Positions 25,301 through 37,479 of a DNA stretch of 64,000 bases are shown here, piece after piece. The translations under genes were made by a program, and so were the position numbers. This DNA is from Primula veris. Taxonomy: Eukaryota > Streptophyta > Magnoliopsida > Ericales > Primulaceae. The notes under the pieces are model-generated. The model had not been told where the DNA came from. It searched no databases and saw nothing but the letters and a program-made list of their open reading frames with translations. The stretch spans positions 36,256,702-36,320,701 of the forward strand of contig OY821743.1 in the NCBI GenBank assembly GCA_963682055.1, read 5' to 3'. Every line of letters starts with the position of its first letter. The first letter of the stretch is position 1.

Positions 25301-28300
25301 GAGTAAACTTAAGTTCAAGCTATGGAAGGCCAACAAGTATTTAAATGTTAGAAGTTAAACACTAAATGTTACCAGAATATTCCAACTCTCAAATTGTTGG
25401 CTAATTGTCAGTAAAAGATTATCACGGTGCACATGTCCAGCATCTATCGTTGTCTTAATCTCCGACAGTTTTCCAGATACCTAGAGAGAGAGAAAAACAT
25501 ATTCTAAAAAGATGCCACCACAAAAAAGAACAATTAATTGAGGCCTGAAGGCTTACCTCTAGTATCATCTGGTACTGTTTTCCCAAGTCATCAGTGAATG
25601 GGTATCTGTTAGCTCCAAAAGCATCACATATCTTTAATATTTTGGCTTTGGCTCTTTCTCCAGAATAAAATACAACAAATACATTTTTCTCGACCTGAAA
25701 TTAGAGCACATGATGATTGACGATTGACATGGACCTTGTCTGTCCTTGAATTGGTAATTATCTATATAATAAATAAAAAATTATTTCCTAACCTTTGTTG
25801 CAGACACAGGATCAATAACAGTATCATCAACCACAGCTTGTTTTAGGTACACATTTCCCCTAGTTGCGCGAAATAAAATCCGTTCAAAAGCCATTGATTT
25901 ATCCCTTGGCACAAGACCGCTTACAAATCCCAGCTTAACTTGTTTGGATGGATCTGTCAACATTTCCTAATAAAGAATACCATATTTAGCTGGTTAATAA
26001 TTTAAAATTTTGTAAATCTTAATCTAGTTCTATGAATTGCTTTACTACTAATACTTGTTCCATTAGTAGAGGACTGTCCATTGATCCGTCACCGAGGTGA
26101 TGTGTATCATTTTGTCTCTGCTGAGCAGCAGCTATTGTTTGGGCCGAGTGAAAAAACTCCCCAGCCTGAAATACATCAACATATATCAGATATTTAATTT
26201 ATCAAATCAGCCTTTTAAGATGAATCGAAGGGATATTTTAAATCAGCAATACCTTCTCCAGGACAAGCTTATACTCCAAAAGTTCATTATGTGTACGTAG
26301 TAACTTCTCACTGTTTGTATTAATTTCTGACAACTCAGCATCAAATTCTCCAAGTTTTACCTAAGACACATGCGCGGAGTATTTGATAAGTGAATTGAGG
26401 AAAATGTTATTCAAGGACAAGTTGTCGTTGCTAAAAGTACGCACCTCTAAGTCATCCAGGTTAACGGAAGTTCCATTTGTTGACCTTATCGATGATGAGA
26501 AGCCCGCTTTTACCATTTGGTCCTTGAAAAAGCGAAGCTTACGTGCCATTTCACCACATCTTTTCATCTAGTATGAGAAATAACGAGGAACAATAATCGA
26601 GTATTAAAGTTAAAAAAAATTACTAATGGGATTCTTTTAAGCTTTAAAACGATTGAAGGAGTTGTCGAAATGTTGCTTCAGCAAACTTAGACATTACTAT
26701 TGGTGTTACTGTTGCAGTGCATTTCAGTTCCAGATTCAAAATAACTTCAACATAGAGTTTTACTCCTTTTCAAAGGAAGTCATTTCTATTTTTACTAATA
26801 AGAACATAAGTGCAGTTATTAAAAACGCTTTTTATTCAATTATATCTCACCTGAGCAGCATACGTTCTCTGAAACGGGCTCTTATCAGTATTGAGCTGGA
26901 GACAAGAATGTACAACAAGCAGAATGTTAATGTAAAACTTTAAAAATTCAACTTCAAAAGTCAGAAGCAATATGCAATGATTAAATACATAAAAATACAG
27001 CTAAAACAAAAGTTCAGACATCAGAAAATCATCCAAAATGACCATATTACAAAAGTAGAATGCTTAATTATTTTTTCAACAGAGTAGGTTCAGATTTGAT
27101 ATTTTGCCCAACAACTCAGCATATTCATATCTATCGTAAAGGGTGAAAAGAACAATATACTAGAGGTGTGTTGTTAATCACCATCATGTCTTTAATCTTC
27201 TGTGATAATTATTTGTTGTTTGAGTTTTGCAGTTCACCGCTTCTGTCCAATTTTAGAATGACATAACTCTGTGTTTTATGATCCGTTTTGGATCAAAATC
27301 AAAGGCATTCCATGTAGCCAACACAGTATGCACAACCATGCGGGTCCAAATCGAAATAAAAAAATCAAATAAGCTGTTTTTTTTTCCAATTGCTTTTTTA
27401 TAAAATTGTTTTCGGTTTTAATTGGAAATGTTCCGGTAAAAGTTCTGTTCTGTAGTGTTTTGATCTTCAAAATACAAGAAGGAAAGATAAAAACGCACTA
27501 CTGGGCGCATTTTAAAATTCGATAGGGTTGAACAATATCAGAAGGCGAATAATGCTTTTTTTGTCGATTACTTGTTATTCACAGTTACCTCAATACAACT
27601 GACGGCTGTTTAGTGACACTAAAATAGGGAATGTGTTATTTGTTCTAGGAATTTTCCGTTAAACATATTTTCTGCTCTAATTAAACATACTAATTGTAAG
27701 TATTTTATCCCAGAGCAAATAAAGACTAATGAGCGATAGATACATTATTCATAATTCAACGTGAGTGTTCAATTGAAAATATCAGAGTACAAGATTGTTA
27801 ATCATATGGTGATTGACTTGGCAAAACCTATCCTTAGCTTTCCATATTTTATAAGAGCACCTACGTTGATTACCCTAAACCAAGTTTTACCTTAAATATA
27901 TAGAAGAATTGCTGAAAACACTTTTGCATCGGTTACGAAACAATACCTCTAATATGAGGTGTTCTTTCTCTCCCCTCATGTACGAGGAACCATAATTCAT
28001 ATTCAAGAGGGGCTGAAATCCATGTGAATATTATTCTCCTATCATGCGCGCGCGCGGGGGGGGGGGGGGGGGGGGGCAGAAGGTTCTAAGCACTCATCCA
28101 CCATGCTTGGACTCTATGCTTAACATCACTTTCTATTTCATCATTACTTTGAACAGTTCACTCAAACGGAACCCATCATTTTTGATACTATCTCACCAGC
28201 TAACTTAAATAAATGATCTACCATCCTCCCAATAATGAAAAAGAAAATCTTAGATAATTTCAACACCCCTTATGCAATCCGGAACCCGTCATTGGTTTTT

Positions 28301-29095
28301 CACCTCAAATTCATGGAGAACTATATCGAAGCTATGCAGATGCTCTAACATAATTACCAAGATCCATATACCTAGTGTCCTTAATATTGCTACCAGTAGT
28401 AGCCAATTGTCTTTCCCTAAACAAACACATATTCAACTCGACATCCAGGGAAGTAACTATATGGAGACATTCGGAGGCTGCAGCCTCTCTAATTTGATAA
28501 AAAAATTATGGAAATTTTTATTTTTTTCCACGTACTTTGATTAAAATCTTCAAAAATTAGCGTTTCTGCCCCCTATTTACGAAATTAGCGTTTCAGTTCC
28601 TCCCCCCTAAAGTTCCGTCCCTATCGTCATCACCATACAAAATCTAAACACAAACATTAATATTTATATTAAAATATTCAAAAAATAGAGTTTCAGCCCC
28701 TCTCCTTTAAAGTTCCTAGTTCCTCGTCCCTCGTCCCTCGTCCCTGTCGACATCACCATACAAAATCTAAACACAAATAAATATATTTTGATTAAAACAT
28801 TAAAAAATTAGCGTTCCATCCCCTCCTCTTAAATTTCCTAGTTCCGTCCTTGTCGATAAAAAATCTAAACACAAACATATGTATATAAACACAAACAAGT
28901 ACAATAAACACAACCAAATTGACATCATAATCATATAAAAACATACTACATACATATATTTATAAATAAATAAAAACTCACGTCTTTAAATTGGACGAAG
29001 CCAAGGTCACCGAGATAAGAAACGGTACGATGAGCGGATTCGATAGGTATGATGAGCTGTACTAGCTGCATTGGCTCCGACCTCAACAAATCCAT
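22398..29095 (-). CDS. VHA-a: V-type proton ATPase subunit a (vacuolar VHA-a2/a3-like)
   Basis: Eighteen exons on the minus strand, all in phase: 29095-28982, 26895-26851, 26567-26445, 26360-26253, 26165-26055, 25966-25793, 25694-25557, 25480-25373, 25254-25147, 25030-24882, 24771-24618, 24043-23883, 23807-23601, 23476-23293, 23206-23123, 23039-22846, 22755-22696 and 22602-22398. The product is 808 aa (Arabidopsis VHA-a3 is about 820). The cytosolic N-half ([34 protein letters not shown]) connects to V1. The membrane C-half carries proton-path residues: R716 and H724 in [15 protein letters not shown] (equivalent to yeast Vph1 R735 and H743), and E767 and R777 in the last helix. The [12 protein letters not shown] text favours the tonoplast a2/a3 clade over the Golgi a1 clade. 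The start lacks the short acidic leader of VHA-a3. Intron 1 is 2.1 kb and full of repeats. Confidence 0.96.
28046..28076. repeat. (GC)5 followed by a run of 21 G, in V-ATPase intron 1
   Basis: Alternating GC from 28046 runs straight into 21 consecutive G (28056-28076). Such a tract is rare in an AT-rich plant intron. It could form G-quadruplex or Z-DNA structures, and its length is also the kind of thing sequencing misreads. Confidence 0.9.
28535..28875. repeat. Three diverged tandem units in V-ATPase intron 1
   Basis: The motif AAAATCTAAACACAAA recurs near 28638, 28761 and 28857. Each copy is preceded by TTAGCGTTTC/TAGAGTTTCAGCCCCTC-like pyrimidine-rich text and a GTTCCGTCC or GTTCCTCGTCC stretch, giving units of roughly 95-125 bp. 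CGTCCCT itself is locally triplicated near 28726-28745. The origin is unknown, possibly part of a transposon. Confidence 0.65.
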
Positions 29096-31358
29096 CGCCA
29101 AAAAAATATTCAAAATATAAAAAACAATCTCTCTCTCTCTATATATATATATTTCAAAATAAACATAATTCTACAATGTACCAATATATATATCTCTTAT
29201 ATAACTACTATATCATAATTCATTCATGTATATTTAAGATCTGATCAGGTGAAAAACGTCTATTTGGTGTAAAATATAATAATTATTGAATTTTATTTTG
29301 TTTTGTTTTGTTTTTTGTGTTTTTATTTGCCACGTCACCGATCTGTTATTCTGGTTTTTTTAACTAACACGCAAACGTGTATACTACGATGTCGTTTTAT
29401 TTATTTTAGTTTGAGTAATTAGCAAATACTCACCCTATGTTTTGTTTTATTACTGAATGAACCCTATATGTTTGGATTAGATCAAATTCACCCTAGAGTT
29501 GTATTTATCTAGCTTTACGTTTTACTTAATCGTATTTTTTTTTTATCGTATATTGTTGTTCATAAAGTTATTTGTTAATTTTGACACGATTAATAGTAAC
29601 TTTATTTAAACGAGTAACGTGACTTGAATTTTTAGGGCTATGTTTAATTAAACTTGAAACATATATTAATACTTAACGTAACTTGATTTTTTTGTGACTA
29701 CTCTTTGACTGTGGTATCGATCGGGTCTCTTTTTTCATCTTTTAGTAAAGTCGGGGTATCACGCGAATACGTTTTAAGTTGCACTAATTCACGTAAGTAT
29801 ATATACACTGAATCGTTCTAACGATATTTATGGGCAATTGGCTTGGGTTAGGCTGGACTCGATGATGAGTTGAAGTGAAACCATTTAGGTTTCTTTATTT
29901 CTTTTGGGAAAAAAACTTTTTATGTAAATTATTATCCACCGTTTTATTTTTGTTTACTCAACTGTAATGACCGATATGGCATTTCGATTAGACCTAGATC
30001 GTCGAATGGTTCTTACAAATTCGTTAGTTTATTCTCCGACAAGTGTTGTGGACAGTTTATATGATCTTAAAATAAAATGTTTGGTTCATTTGTCGACTGT
30101 CGTGTTCATAATCAAAGAGGAGTCATAATATAATGCAGCCCGCCAAGTCGGGAGACTCGGGAGATTGATTCACAAATATTACATGAGGTGTAACTTTTTT
30201 ATATTTCTTCAACCAAACAATCACTTATATATATAGATTAATGTACAGTTTATACACTATACATAATCCTATCATTTTGGTTTCAGCTTTCCTTCGTTTC
30301 TATTTACAAACCCCGTATTCAAAAAAAAAAAAAAAAAAACACTTAATGTGAAGGCCGTATCGAGAAAAAACACACTTAGTACACTTAATTTTTGCGAGTG
30401 ACTTTGATTAGCAACCAGGAAATCAAGTAATAGACTAAAATGGATTCAACACCCCAAAAAAACCGATCTTTTTACCATGTATCTTGAATTTTATTGTATC
30501 GATTATAACCTTCCAACCCCATAATTACGAAAGAAACTCTGTTTGTAGTTCCGTCATTGTTTGTAACGTACGTAGTGAAGTATGTGATTGATGCATCGCA
30601 TTCGCATAGACACAACAACCATATATTTCAAACAACAACATAGGGTGGTCTAATATCTAGTAAACACACTTTTGCATTGCCTTTGTGACATACTGACATA
30701 TACGATCTACATATACATACACATATTTATATATGCCTATAAAGCTATAACATGTGACAACCAAGGACTTGTTAGCATAGAAGGAGGTGAACTTGGACCA
30801 CTATTCACAGCTTAATATGAATGCCTAAATTTATATCAAACATTACACATATTTTAGATTATTTAGATTCCCACGCGTATGGGCTTATATCTAAAAGAAA
30901 AAAAGAGATAATTGTTGAAAGTTTTAAAAAAACTGTACTTATTTAATTTTCAATCTAAGTGTCCAAATTTATTTAAGTTTTAGTTCAAACCCAATACAAA
31001 TCCTATGATTTTCATATATTTTTATACTTTTATATGTTTTTTAAAATGTAAATTATTAACTTCTGGTAGCATATTTTACGTCTAAAATCAAGTTTCACGT
31101 TTAAATAAATGTTTACATTTAAAATATATATTATTGACTCGAATTGACTCGAATTGACTCGTATAAATACAAATTTTAATGTTTTATATGTTTTTATATT
31201 TTGAATTAAAACTAATAATTTGTATTTTTTGAACCTACACTTAATAAAAGATCAAAAATTGTACCGGCCAAAAAAAATTACCCAAGAAAAAATCAATATT
31301 TTAAATAGACCTGTGCGTTGCGTGTGCAAGTTTTTTTATAAAATAGTTTACAGTTGGA
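29096..31358. other. 5' flank of the V-ATPase gene and intergenic region
   Basis: A CT/TA microsatellite at 29129-29150 lies in the leader region. The rest is AT-rich with no exon recognised. GACTCGAATT is repeated in tandem at 31136-31160. A purely A/T-rich strip with a run of 19 A occurs at 30321-30340. Confidence 0.5.
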
Positions 31359-31600
31359 AACTAGTACTGTAAAACGTTTAATCCATTATTATCAAAGCAA
31401 CCTCCACATAAGGCCCAGTGTGTCGTTCGTTTGGGTCGTGGAGCTCATTTCGATGCGCCATGAGGCAACCTCCAGATAAGGTCCAGTGTATCGCTTGGTT
31501 GGGTCGTGGAGCTCATTTCGATGTGCCACGAGGCAACCTCCACATAAAGCTTAAAGTGCCGTTCGTTTGGGTTGTGGAACTCATTTCGATGCGCCACGAC
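31359..31600. repeat. Left direct repeat and three tandem 68-bp units beside the mannosidase fragment
   Basis: GCAACCTCC begins units at 31397, 31465 and 31533, each continuing TCGTTCGTTTGGGTCGTGGA (with variants) and GCTCATTTCGATG. The first unit with its leader AAAACGTTTAATC (31359-31449) has an imperfect direct copy at 32641-32731, on the far side of the mannosidase fragment. Confidence 0.8.
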
Positions 31601-31863
31601 CTCTATGATCCTAGATGCAGTCGTGCCATTGATATGGTTGGGCTGTTTTTTGGGTGGATAAACTTATACACGATACTTACCTAACATTTGTTGTTAACAC
31701 TACTTTTAAGAAGTGGGAAATCACCGATCTGTTAATTCAGTTGTTCCAATGCATGAGGAATTCATTTGATTATGCTCAAAGATGAATTAAAGTTGGCTTT
31801 TCATGATTTTCCCGCGTGAGTTAAATCGTTTTTAAGGTGGCAATAAAAATGATTTTAATGTAG

Positions 31864-32480
31864 GTGTGGCAAGATTTTTGGATAACTGGTGATGTTGATG
31901 GTCGAGGAATCCCTGAGTCAAACCCAGACGGTCCTTTAGATCATGATATCTTCATGATTTGTGCGAGAGATACCGTCAAGCTTCTGAGAAATCATCCTAG
32001 TCTTGCCCTTTGGGTAGGGGGCAATGAACAAGTTCCACCAAATGATATCAACATGGCTTTGAAAGATGAACTAAAATTACATCCCCACTTCGAAAATTTA
32101 CCTGAAAATGGAAGTTTAGAGAAGGAAATTTCTTGGGTCTTGAAGGAGGATCCTAGTCAATATCTTGACGGAACACGCAAATACGTGAGATGGTTTTGGT
32201 GACGGAGTTGAAAACTGGTCTGATGGCCCATATGAAATCCAGTACCCAGAAAACTTTTTTAAGGATGATTTTTACCAATATGGGTTTAACCCCAAGGTCG
32301 GCTCCGTGGGCATGCCCACTGCTGCTACAATTAGAGCGACAATGCCTCCACAAGGGTTGACAATACCGATATTTAAGAAGTTGCCTAGTGGTTATGTTGA
32401 GGAAGTTCCAAATCCCATATGGGTGTACCATAAATACATCCCTTATTCAAAACCTGACGAGGTTCATGATCAGACTTAGA
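31864..32480 (+). pseudogene. Endo-beta-mannosidase (GH2) gene fragment, frameshifted
   Basis: A splice-acceptor-like TGTAG precedes GTG TGG CAA at 31864. The first part reads [53 protein letters not shown] and YLDGTRKYV, the middle of plant mannosylglycoprotein endo-beta-mannosidase, including the Asn-Glu of the acid/base region (WVGGNEQ). About six conserved codons are then missing and the frame shifts; the following text reads [48 protein letters not shown] and ends EVHDQ then a stop near 32478. Because an intron border is kept, this is a copied genomic piece rather than a processed cDNA. Family members are near 950 aa, so only about a fifth is present, and it cannot make an enzyme. Confidence 0.88.
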
Positions 32481-32640
32481 GCTTTTCATGATCTAGTTGT
32501 CTCCGACATGCACTAGGTCGAGGCGACCTTAGGAATTTTGGCTTTCGTCTTCGCCACCTTTGTGTTATTGTTTTAGATTTTGAAGGGTGTTACGAAAGAT
32601 AATGTCTTATATGTTTTTTTTTCAATAGTTTCCATATTAA

Positions 32641-32731
32641 AACTAGTAAAACGTTTAATCAAATATTATCAAGACAACCTCCCTATTAGGCCGGGTGTTT
32701 CGTTCGTTTCGGTCATTGAACTCATTTTGAC
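32641..32731. repeat. Right direct repeat flanking the mannosidase fragment
   Basis: AACTAGTAAAACGTTTAATC, AACCTCCCTATTAGGCC, TTCGTTCGTTTCGGTC and GAACTCATTT follow the same order as in 31359-31449, with scattered changes. Copies on both sides of the pseudogene suggest that a mobile or duplicated unit carried it. Confidence 0.75.
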
Positions 32732-33270
32732 GGGTCGTTGAAATTGAATGCTTGAATTTATTTAATTTTTGATCAGTTTGAGCCATTCGGTTGTTTGGTC
32801 CAACCGAAATGTTAAAAATTAAAGTGTCACTAATGAAAAATAGTCATGTGCATCGCACGTGCATTGCATGTGCAAGTTTATCATCCAAAAACTGTAGGAA
32901 TTAATCAGTATTAAACAAAATTATGCATTCAGGACACAAAACTAAAATAATCATAATTGAGCTTGCAAAATTGAGAAACCGGCATAATACATCGTACAAA
33001 AGATGATAAAACCCTATGTTTCACACTATTTAATTTTCATACTTTTGTTATTGCGACGTTAAATTGTTAGAGGTGGATAATATATTGGTTGTACTCAGTT
33101 TAAGTTTGATGTTATCAGTTTAGTCATGTTTGTTATTTCAGTTTAGTTTTAAGTATTACGTACCTTTGTGTTTGGGATTTCCTTTTATGTTGTTCGTTTT
33201 ATCTTTGTTAATGTAATCTGTTTTGGTCCCAACTTATATTAATAAATATTTGTGTGTTTGTTAATATATA

Positions 33271-33552
33271 CTTCCCCCGTCTCAATATGAGTGTCTTGCT
33301 TCGAAAACTGTGTTATTTAAGTAATTGGACTAATTTCACTTAAAATTAAACAAAAAAGTATCAAAAAATCAAAATTTTAAAACAAAAACTATTTTTTACT
33401 TATAATATGAGATTATAGTTGTAAATTTGATATGATCTAGCTATCAAAAATAGATATTTCAAAAAATAAAAAATATTAAAAAGGGAAAGTGTACACTTAT
33501 TTTGAAATGTTTCAAAATAGAGTATATGACACTTATTTCGGGACGAAATGAG
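33271..33552. mobile_element. Stowaway-type MITE, 282 bp
   Basis: The left end reads CTTCCCCCGTCTCAATATGA and the right end reversed reads CTCATTTCGTCCCGAAATAA, each followed by GTGTC and each bordered by TA. This is the Stowaway pattern; there is no coding content. Confidence 0.8.
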
Positions 33553-33554
33553 TA

Positions 33555-35220
33555 TATATATGCTAATGCCACACATATAGATATGAGAAAAAGAGAGAAT
33601 CAACAAAATATGTACTTTCATAAATAGTTAATTATAAAATATAAGATTTAGATATGTTATTAACTGATCAAAATTATACATATGATATGATATGTATTAG
33701 AAAAAAAATTATCCTTTATGGAATATTTTTTAAAGTAGGAAGTCATTTTAGCTCATCTTAAATGACAACAAAAAAACTGAAGTTAAAACCATTCATATAA
33801 CACATTTATATGCACAGAAAAGAGAGATCTACACTACAACACTACATTACCTTTTGGACTGTAATGTCAAACGACAAATAATAGAAGAATTTATAACAAA
33901 TCACCCAAAATCATGCACTTTTTCCTTTAGATTTCCTTTTGCTTACTCCAAGTCTCCAAACGGGATAAAATGGGGTTTTTATTTACAAACAAACAAGCAA
34001 ACAAATAAATAAAAAAAAAAAAAAAAAGGACATTGAATTTTAGTTCATTTTGCCTTTTATCCGGCAAGCTGACGGGTCAACTGGATAAAAGTGGCTTCAA
34101 ATTCAAGACAAACTCATAACTCTACGTACAAGTACTAGCTCTAGTTTAATTATCAACTCAAAAAACATTGGAAACAAATTTGAATATGTAAATAAACTCT
34201 TTAAGGACACCAATAAAATAGCATTGTGATTTGCAAGAAAAATACATTAACATTTTTATGATATAGTTTTATGTATATTGTATATATTTTTTGCTATCTA
34301 ACTGATCAATGTCATAGTATATAGTATTACTCTACATTTTAGCACAATGTATTGCATGAGTATCAATGTATCATAATTTATAAACCTAAAATGACTATTT
34401 CTTTACCTGCTTGGTATTGGGAAAGATAAAATGTGAAGACGACAAGCCAAAAAATTAGTACATACAAGAGAAATTAAAGTATCAAACAACTGATATTGTT
34501 CAATTATATTTTGAAAAGGTTACTTAGGTTTTAATTTTAACAATACTGACCAACGACATGTAAGATGATTCACTCCCATAAAACTGGCACATCAAACCAT
34601 TTCTAGCAATATATACAATTAACTTACATTTTTTTTTTCACGGTTCCGCGTGTTTATAGTTACCGCGACACTGAATTCAAATACAATCAACGGGAAGACT
34701 TAAGATGAAAATGAACTAGTATAACTAAGAAAATGGAACGTTTTGAAATATAGAATTGGAAACTACAATCGCAAATAAAGAAAATGTCAAGATTGAAATA
34801 CTCTTTAAAATGAAATATATGTGATTTATGTTTAATTTCCAAGTTCCAAACAAACTGAATCGAGAGAACATTCAATGTGTATACTATATATGCCATAAAA
34901 ATGAGTCATCAAATTGTATTAAAAGAAATAACTAGACATTTTCAGTTCTATTTTCTACAACCATATCTTGGAAGCATTCTTTCAAATATTCTCCGGCCTA
35001 ATATTAATGTTATCTTCACACAAATACTTCTCACAAGATAATTAAACTTAGTACAAGCCACAAAATCTTTGCAAAATAGTAGTAGTTTTGTAGCATTCTC
35101 GAACAATTAAAGGACTAAAACCTTAACGTATCCTTAACATTACAATAGTTAATTCGCTTGTTAACTAGAAGTTGCTGCCAATGCATCTAAATATTTAAAA
35201 CTAATTTTACTAATTAGGAT
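33555..35220. other. AT-rich region downstream of the SRS gene
   Basis: No gene seen. Two poly-A runs occur near 34010-34027. The last few hundred bases before 35221 are the 3' untranslated region of the minus-strand SRS gene. Confidence 0.5.
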
Positions 35221-37270
35221 TTAACTAGGGGGTGGGAAGAACTGAGCACCACGCATAAAACCACCAAGTTGAGCCGAATATAAGGAAGAAGAACTGGGAT
35301 CAAATCCTGCCACCAGCGGATAACTCGTACCGGTAGCTATTATTGCTGACGTGGCAGAAGTTGTGGCGGCAGTGATCATATTAATAGCATGTGCCCCACC
35401 TCCCACACCTGAGGAGCTTTCACCGCTATGGTAACGAGGCTCCGGGCCTTTGTCGTAGAGGATTCCTTTGAACACGTGACCGCCAATGTTGACAGCTGTT
35501 TGGTAAGCGAAATGCTCGTCGGCGTCATCCATGGATGTAACTCTCACACAGCGAAAGTCGGCTGATAAGTTTACTTCCGGTGGGAAGTGACCCACTTCGA
35601 GCCCTAATTAAACATGGAAAACAAATAAATAATCATATCTTAATAACGGTTGTAAGTAACTATTCCATTCCATAACAAAAACAAGGGATAACATTCTAAG
35701 ATACTAATCCATTCAGTGATTTAAGGGGGGGAAATGTGCTTCTGTACAAATATTTTCCTTAATACTAACTAGTACCCAACTCCCAGGAAATATGAAATAT
35801 TTCTTGTAACTAGTTTAATATAAAATGTGCATTTAGTCTTGGTTACTAATTAGAAGGATAACAACATATCATTGAAATCCGGCAACTAATATTCGCTTTT
35901 GGTTTTCTCCATTTATTAATATAGTTGGTTCCTTTAATTGTCAAAAAAATTAAAAAAAAATCCGGCAACTAGGTTATATAGAGTGTCAGTTGATATATTT
36001 AATATTCATGCATTATCTTTTGATGTATGAATATTGTGCTTCATTTTGACATGAGATTTTGCATGTTTTAATCAATGAAAGAACTTTAATAAAATGATGC
36101 TACTAAACAAAAAATTACTCCAAAAATGCCCTTTTGTAAACTTTTGATATATATTGCGCATTTTAAATGAAAGTAACAGAATTTTTTCAAAGCATCCTTC
36201 TCAGAAATTTATAGAAGCTATAAGAATGAAGCTAACACATCCAGTTTGTTGTCAAAATTTCATATCTGCTCATTCGATGAAAAGCAAACTATGCTGAACT
36301 AAAAGTGACTTATTTTACACTGCAATATTCTTAATCAATGGTTCTTATAGTTGTAGTAAGGTTTACTCGATAACATTAGCACAAAAAACATTTAAAAAAA
36401 TACATGGGAGAAACCATATGAGCTGTATGTAATCTGAATTTCGGGTCCATTCATGACACGTAAAAATGATACCTATGACATATTATATGCTATAGCATCT
36501 TCAATTCTAAGAAATAACTAAGATTATACAAATTATAAAGTATCAAACCTAACATTCTTAACATTTAATTAGAGTACCATCAGTAGTAATTAACTCGATC
36601 TCCTTTGATCTGCGGCTTGTTATTTAATTTTTTTAAACACTCAAAACTAGCTAGGGCTAAAAATATGATCAACACCCAAAACATAAAAAAACATAACTAA
36701 GTTAACTAAACATTGTTAGATCCTTTATTTATATAGCCAGGCTTACAAAATTCAACAAATCGTGAAAAGAAAATCATTTCTTAACCTAAAAAAATCAACA
36801 AAATCAACGAGATTTTTTCTTTCTCATTTACCTCTAGAAGGACCGGTTACTCTCGCTAAACTCTCCCTCGGCCTCTTGCTATGTTGATGAGCCGTCATCA
36901 ACGATTGTTGAACTGGCACCTGCACCGTCGCCTGATGCTCTTGCCTCTCCCTCCGCTTAGCGGCGGGAACCCACGTGCTCCTCACGTGGGTAACGCACTG
37001 AAACCCTCTACTCTTGCAACACGTACGACACCGCATATGCACGCAATCCCTCTTCGCTTGGTTCCCACAATCTTGGCAATTCACGCTACCTCCCCCTCTC
37101 CTCATCATCTCTCTAGAAAACGACACACCATCACCGCTACTTCGTGCCTCCTCCTCGTTGTCGTTATTGTTGTTGTTGTTGTTATAGTAGTTTTTATTCC
37201 ATATCTCGAAACCCTTGTTATTGTTGCTGTTGTTGTTGTAGATCTCTTGGTGTTTTAGAAAGCTAAACAT
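35221..37270 (-). CDS. SRS: SHI/STY/SRS RING-like zinc-finger transcription factor
   Basis: Two exons on the minus strand, 37270-36832 and 35603-35221 (stop TAA), joined in phase across a 1.2-kb intron to give 273 aa. Residues C65, C68, C76, C81, C84, C85 and C92 form the family zinc finger with spacing CX2CX7CX4CX2C2X6C, followed by the conserved [18 protein letters not shown] (93-110, basic, likely nuclear localisation). Exon 2 holds the second family domain: [38 protein letters not shown] (IGGH at 186-189) and DKGPEPRY. The N-terminus is asparagine-rich (28-36). Members bind ACTCTAC-type elements and activate auxin synthesis genes during leaf and carpel growth. The order in this window fits Arabidopsis SRS5 (AT1G75520), but I did not test which paralogue it is. 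Confidence 0.95.
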
Positions 37271-37479
37271 TTTTTTGTTCCCTTTTTTTTACAACAAAAA
37301 TTAAGGGAAATTTTGAAATCCATAGCAAGGGGGTTGTTTTTATTAGGTGATGAAGATCTGGTGATTTCTTTCTCACTAGAGATCTGATATTTTGATGATT
37401 TTGTTGCTGTAGATATTATTTCTCTCTCTTTACTTACACTCTCTGCAGGTACTTGTTGTTGTGTTGGAATTTGCTCCAA
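37255..37479 (-). promoter_or_regulatory. Possible upstream ORF overlapping the SRS start codon
   Basis: On the SRS strand an ATG at 37479 opens a 74-codon frame that ends 16 bp past the SRS ATG (37270) in another frame. If transcription starts upstream of 37479, ribosomes using it would pass the SRS start, so it could lower translation. The transcription start is unknown and the peptide resembles nothing I know. Confidence 0.3.

Noticed and set aside
31418..31684. 88-codon ORF upstream of the mannosidase fragment
   Set aside because: Produced by the three 68-bp tandem units; not part of a mannosidase exon.
36881..37258. 125-codon plus-strand ORF opposite SRS exon 1
   Set aside because: Antisense shadow of the SRS coding exon, driven by its asparagine codon repeats.
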